Shown piece by piece: positions 61,352 through 64,000 of a stretch of DNA of 64,000 nt. The notes beneath the pieces were generated by a model, which was given only the letters and a program-made list of their open reading frames with translations, ran no database searches and had not been told where the DNA came from. Origin of the DNA: Chryseobacterium gleum (lineage in GTDB: Bacteria > Bacteroidota > Bacteroidia > Flavobacteriales > Weeksellaceae); NCBI RefSeq assembly GCF_900636535.1, contig NZ_LR134289.1, forward strand, positions 3,861,001 through 3,925,000. The letters run 5' to 3'. Position 1 is the first letter of the stretch. Each line of letters opens with the position of its first letter. The translations under genes and the position numbers were made by a program.

Positions 61352-62548
61352 TTAGTGTAAAGTTATGATATTTTCGCTATCAAGCTCAAATGGTATCCAT
61401 TGTTCTTTTTCTCCACCTACTGTAAACTCCAGAATGTTATTGATTCGAAGATAAGGGGATTCTGTGGCAGGGTTATATAATCCTACATCCATAATATACT
61501 TTCCTAAAGTGAAAAGAGGATTTTTTACAGTTGTTTTATAAACAATTTTTGCAGATTGGTTTATATCCTCTCTGTATTCCTGAACAGAAATTCCGGCAAT
61601 TGGCTTTTGCTCCTTATCTTTAAATTCAAGATATAGAGTAGGTAATTCATCAACAGGTTTATTAATTTTGAATTCAAAAGTAAGATTAAAGTCCTGATGA
61701 CGGTGTATTTCATTGTTCACCAGATCAGTTTGTAAGGATATCAATTCTAATATACCATTATCATATACTTTATTTTCGCTATTATTTGAAAACTTGCTGT
61801 AATAAAGTTGTATGCCTTTTCCTATTTCTTTTCCCTGATATTCAACTTTGCCATGATCCATTAAAATTATTTCATTACATATTCGTGATACCATTGGCAT
61901 ACTGTGAGAAACAAAGATAACCGCAGTATGAGGAAGCAATTCATCAATTTTACTGAAGCACTTTAAAATAAAGCCCAGATCTCCAACGGCTAATACTTCG
62001 TCAATAATTAATATATCCGGTTCAAGATGAGCTGCAACAGCAAATCCCAAACGAACTTTCATCCCTGAAGAATAATTTTGTACAGGAGTATCTATAAATT
62101 CTCTGATCTCGGAAAAATCTATTATAGAATTTAATTTCTTTTCAACTTCTTTTTTAGTAAATCCTAAAATGGACGCATTATTATAAATATTTTCCCTACC
62201 TGTAAGGATAGGATTAAAACCGGCGCCTAATTCTATCAGGGCACCTATTTTTCCTTTCATTACAATTTGCCCTTTATCAGGAGTGTATAATCCGTTCAGG
62301 ACTTTTAAAAGAGTAGACTTCCCTGCACCATTATGACCAATCAAGCCAATACATTCTCCTCTTCTCAGCTCAAAGCTTACATCATGCACAGCCCAAAATT
62401 CCTGAGGCCGTAATTCTTTCTTTATTGATAATCCCAGTGTACTACGGATAATATCTGAAGCTCCATATTTCAGAGAGCTTTTCAGATTTTTGCTGAATTT
62501 TTTAGATACATTCTGTACTGAAACTAATACCTCTCTATCTTTTTCCAT
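61352..62548 (-). CDS. ABC transporter ATP-binding protein for polysaccharide export (Wzt-like)
   Basis: The 398-residue protein has an ABC ATPase domain (Walker A GHNGAGKSTLLKVL near residue 75, signature YSSGMKVRLGF, Walker B ILIIDEVLAVGD) and then a C-terminal domain of about 150 residues (LEFKDKEQKPIAGISVQEY). In O-antigen systems such a C-terminal domain recognises the modified end of the finished chain before export. It pairs with the permease at 62548, overlapping it by one base. The extended domain suggests a capped polymer is exported, with the cap perhaps the methyl or acyl group made by this locus. Confidence 0.95.
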   Translation of the reverse strand: MEKDREVLVSVQNVSKKFSKNLKSSLKYGASDIIRSTLGLSIKKELRPQEFWAVHDVSFELRRGECIGLIGHNGAGKSTLLKVLNGLYTPDKGQIVMKGKIGALIELGAGFNPILTGRENIYNNASILGFTKKEVEKKLNSIIDFSEIREFIDTPVQNYSSGMKVRLGFAVAAHLEPDILIIDEVLAVGDLGFILKCFSKIDELLPHTAVIFVSHSMPMVSRICNEIILMDHGKVEYQGKEIGKGIQLYYSKFSNNSENKVYDNGILELISLQTDLVNNEIHRHQDFNLTFEFKINKPVDELPTLYLEFKDKEQKPIAGISVQEYREDINQSAKIVYKTTVKNPLFTLGKYIMDVGLYNPATESPYLRINNILEFTVGGEKEQWIPFELDSENIITLH

Positions 62549-63390
62549 TATCCTGCGATTTTTTCAATAACTATTGGCATTGACTTTCGAAAAATAACCA
62601 AGCCTATCAATAAAACAATAAAGCTAACAGCCGTTAATATCATTGTAAACATTAATGACTGAGTTTCCAATCCTACCAGTGTATTTCGGGTGTCGTTAAT
62701 TATATAAGTTAAAGGATTTAAATTGAATAAAACCTTAAAAATTCCTGATCTCGGTACAGCATAAACAACAGGCGTCATATACATTAATAAAGGAATACCT
62801 GTAATGAGAACTTTGCTTATATCTGTATAAATTAATCCCAGTGGAGTAATAATTAATCCTATCGCAAAAGCAAAAATGATTAAGGCCACAATATAAAATG
62901 GAAAAAGGAGCAGACTCGCTGATGGCGTAACCTGATAAATTATCAAAATAGCAACGGCAGGAATCATCTTTATTAGCATATTAAAGAGAGTGGTGTATAT
63001 CCCTTTCATCAGTAATGCTTCTTTTGGGAAATTGATTTTGGATATGATTGCTTTTCCGGAGTTTACCGAATTTATAGGACTTTGTACTGCTTCTGCAAAA
63101 ATATTCCAGATTGTGGTACCTAAAATAACGAAAACAGGATAAGGTATTCCTCCCGGTATATTTACATTTACGACTCCAGAACCATTCAAAAATAACCAGA
63201 TTAAAGAATTTATAATTACGGGTGCTAATATCCAAAAGAAACCTAATAAAGACTGTCTGTGTTGAGATTGTATATCTCTTTTTGTCATTTGATAGGCCAG
63301 AAAATTAGATGATTTTATATCCCGAAAAATTGATTTGAGTTCTTGGAAGAAATGTGTTTTTTTATCAGATGTGTATACTACGGTTTTCAA
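62548..63390 (-). CDS. ABC-2 type polysaccharide export permease (Wzm-like)
   Basis: The 280-residue integral membrane protein has about six hydrophobic segments, QMTKRDIQSQHRQSLLGFFWI before the first, and PLTYIINDTRNTLVGLE in the last loop, as in Wzm-type permeases. With the ATPase at 61352 it moves the lipid-linked glycan across the inner membrane. The start is a TTG at 63390; the only in-frame ATG lies 34 codons downstream, inside the conserved N-terminal region, so the TTG is preferred. A TAAATTTG box lies 14 bp upstream, so the exporter begins a long operon. Confidence 0.93.
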   Translation of the reverse strand: MKTVVYTSDKKTHFFQELKSIFRDIKSSNFLAYQMTKRDIQSQHRQSLLGFFWILAPVIINSLIWLFLNGSGVVNVNIPGGIPYPVFVILGTTIWNIFAEAVQSPINSVNSGKAIISKINFPKEALLMKGIYTTLFNMLIKMIPAVAILIIYQVTPSASLLLFPFYIVALIIFAFAIGLIITPLGLIYTDISKVLITGIPLLMYMTPVVYAVPRSGIFKVLFNLNPLTYIINDTRNTLVGLETQSLMFTMILTAVSFIVLLIGLVIFRKSMPIVIEKIAG

Positions 63391-63404
63391 AGTAGATTTT
63401 TTTT

Positions 63405-63412
63405 CAAATTTA
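63405..63412 (-). promoter_or_regulatory. -7 promoter box TAAATTTG for the 63390-52940 operon
   Basis: Perfect TAnnTTTG match on the minus strand, 14 nt before the TTG start of the ABC permease. Confidence 0.55.
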
Positions 63413-63507
63413 TAATAATTAATCTTATCCTGATTTTTATGTATTAGGAAATATTATTTACATACAACAGGAAAATTACAACTAATATATTAATAGTTGT
63501 ATTATAA

Positions 63508-63545
63508 TCAAAAGCTATTAACATTTTTATAGAAATAGCTTTTGA
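63508..63545 (-). terminator. Terminator-like hairpin after the thymidylyltransferase gene
   Basis: A 12-bp stem (TCAAAAGCTATT with its complement) around a 14-nt loop, 18 bp past the stop at 63564. The T run is stronger on the plus side, so minus-strand termination is uncertain. Confidence 0.55.
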
Positions 63546-63563
63546 TTTTTGTAGATGAATTTA

Positions 63564-64000
63564 TTATTTTATTACCAGCTGTTTCAAGTATTTACCGTAT
63601 CCGCTTTTACCATATTTGATAGCCGTTTCAAGCAGTTTTTCTTCATTAATGAATTTATTTCTGAATGCAATTTCTTCGATACAGCCTATTTTAAATCCTT
63701 GTCTTTTTTCAATAACGCTTACAAATTCTGAAGCATCATGAAGAGAGTCAAAAGTTCCTGTATCCAGCCATGCGGTACCTCTGTCAAGAACAGCCACCTC
63801 AAGTTTTCCATTCTTCAAATAAACATTGTTAATATCGGTAATTTCCAGTTCGCCTCTTGCAGAAGGTTTGATGTTTTTGGCAATTTCGACTACATTGTTA
63901 TCATAAAAGTAAAGTCCGGGTACAGCGTAATTTGATTTAGGGCTTAAAGGTTTTTCTTCAATAGAAACCGCTTTCAGATCTTTGTCAAATTCTACAACAC
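63564..64000 (-). CDS. rfbA: Glucose-1-phosphate thymidylyltransferase, partial (5' end beyond window)
   Basis: The last 145 residues are present, open to the right edge. [32 protein letters not shown] and [17 protein letters not shown] are the standard RmlA signature, so the assignment is firm. The enzyme makes dTDP-glucose from glucose-1-phosphate and dTTP, the first step to dTDP-rhamnose and dTDP-amino-sugars. The start and the dTTP-binding motif lie outside the window. It is on the same strand as the exporter operon, separated by a hairpin and a promoter. Other rml genes may lie beyond the right edge. Confidence 0.93.
   Translation of the reverse strand, partial: VVEFDKDLKAVSIEEKPLSPKSNYAVPGLYFYDNNVVEIAKNIKPSARGELEITDINNVYLKNGKLEVAVLDRGTAWLDTGTFDSLHDASEFVSVIEKRQGFKIGCIEEIAFRNKFINEEKLLETAIKYGKSGYGKYLKQLVIK

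Overview
The window looks like the chromosome of a Flavobacteriales bacterium of the Weeksellaceae, most probably Chryseobacterium or a close relative. The reasons are the low G+C content, type IX secretion (T9SS) cargo with gliding-motility-type C-termini, many TAnnTTTG -7 promoter boxes of the Bacteroidetes type, a GH3-family protein, SpvB/RHS toxins and a KKDGTPDKRYK-repeat small protein. No rRNA, tRNA, insertion sequence, CRISPR array or replication origin was recognised. The assignment rests on gene content read by eye, not on a database search.

Layout. 1-9.6 kb (minus strand): three related T9SS adhesin-like proteins, the first cut by the window edge, with rnhA and dnaB between them. 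The third adhesin appears to have lost its signal peptide through a one-base frameshift at its start. 9.9-14.2 kb: an MFS exporter, a lipoprotein, a GH3-family enzyme, a Lys/Ala-rich secreted peptide and another lipoprotein. 14.4-23.3 kb (plus strand): mfd, three tandem secreted paralogues, two related lipoproteins and pth. 23.5-30.7 kb (minus): a polymorphic-toxin operon made of a T9SS-sorted companion, a 2116-residue SpvB/FG-GAP/RHS protein with a C-terminal toxin tip, and a presumed immunity gene. A mostly non-coding stretch of about 700 bp precedes it. 31.5-34.9 kb (minus): a bicarbonate/CO2 handling cluster with two beta-carbonic anhydrases, a SulP anion transporter and a small secreted protein.

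From 35.3 kb to the right edge lies a large surface-polysaccharide locus. Reading from the right edge, it starts with glucose-1-phosphate thymidylyltransferase (partial). An O-antigen-type ABC exporter (permease plus ATPase with an extended C-terminal domain) follows, then a DegT aminotransferase, a WbqC-family protein, a second DegT-like gene split by a frameshift in an A7 run, and a GNAT-glycosyltransferase fusion. The rest holds ten glycosyltransferase domains in total (seven GT2, three GT4), four left-handed beta-helix acyltransferases, two acyltransferase-3 membrane proteins, an MBOAT/SGNH acylation pair, an AsnB-like amidotransferase and a methyltransferase-like protein. It also holds a self-contained KAS III-ACP-SDR module that could make an unusual acyl donor. 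Together these would build and export a heteropolysaccharide rich in amino sugars and acyl groups.

The most interesting signals are the two homopolymer frameshifts (one on a perfect A_AAA_AAA slippery heptamer), the acyl-donor module inside the glycan locus, the toxin operon, and several genes whose -7 box sits only 3-4 nt before the ATG, which predicts leaderless mRNAs.
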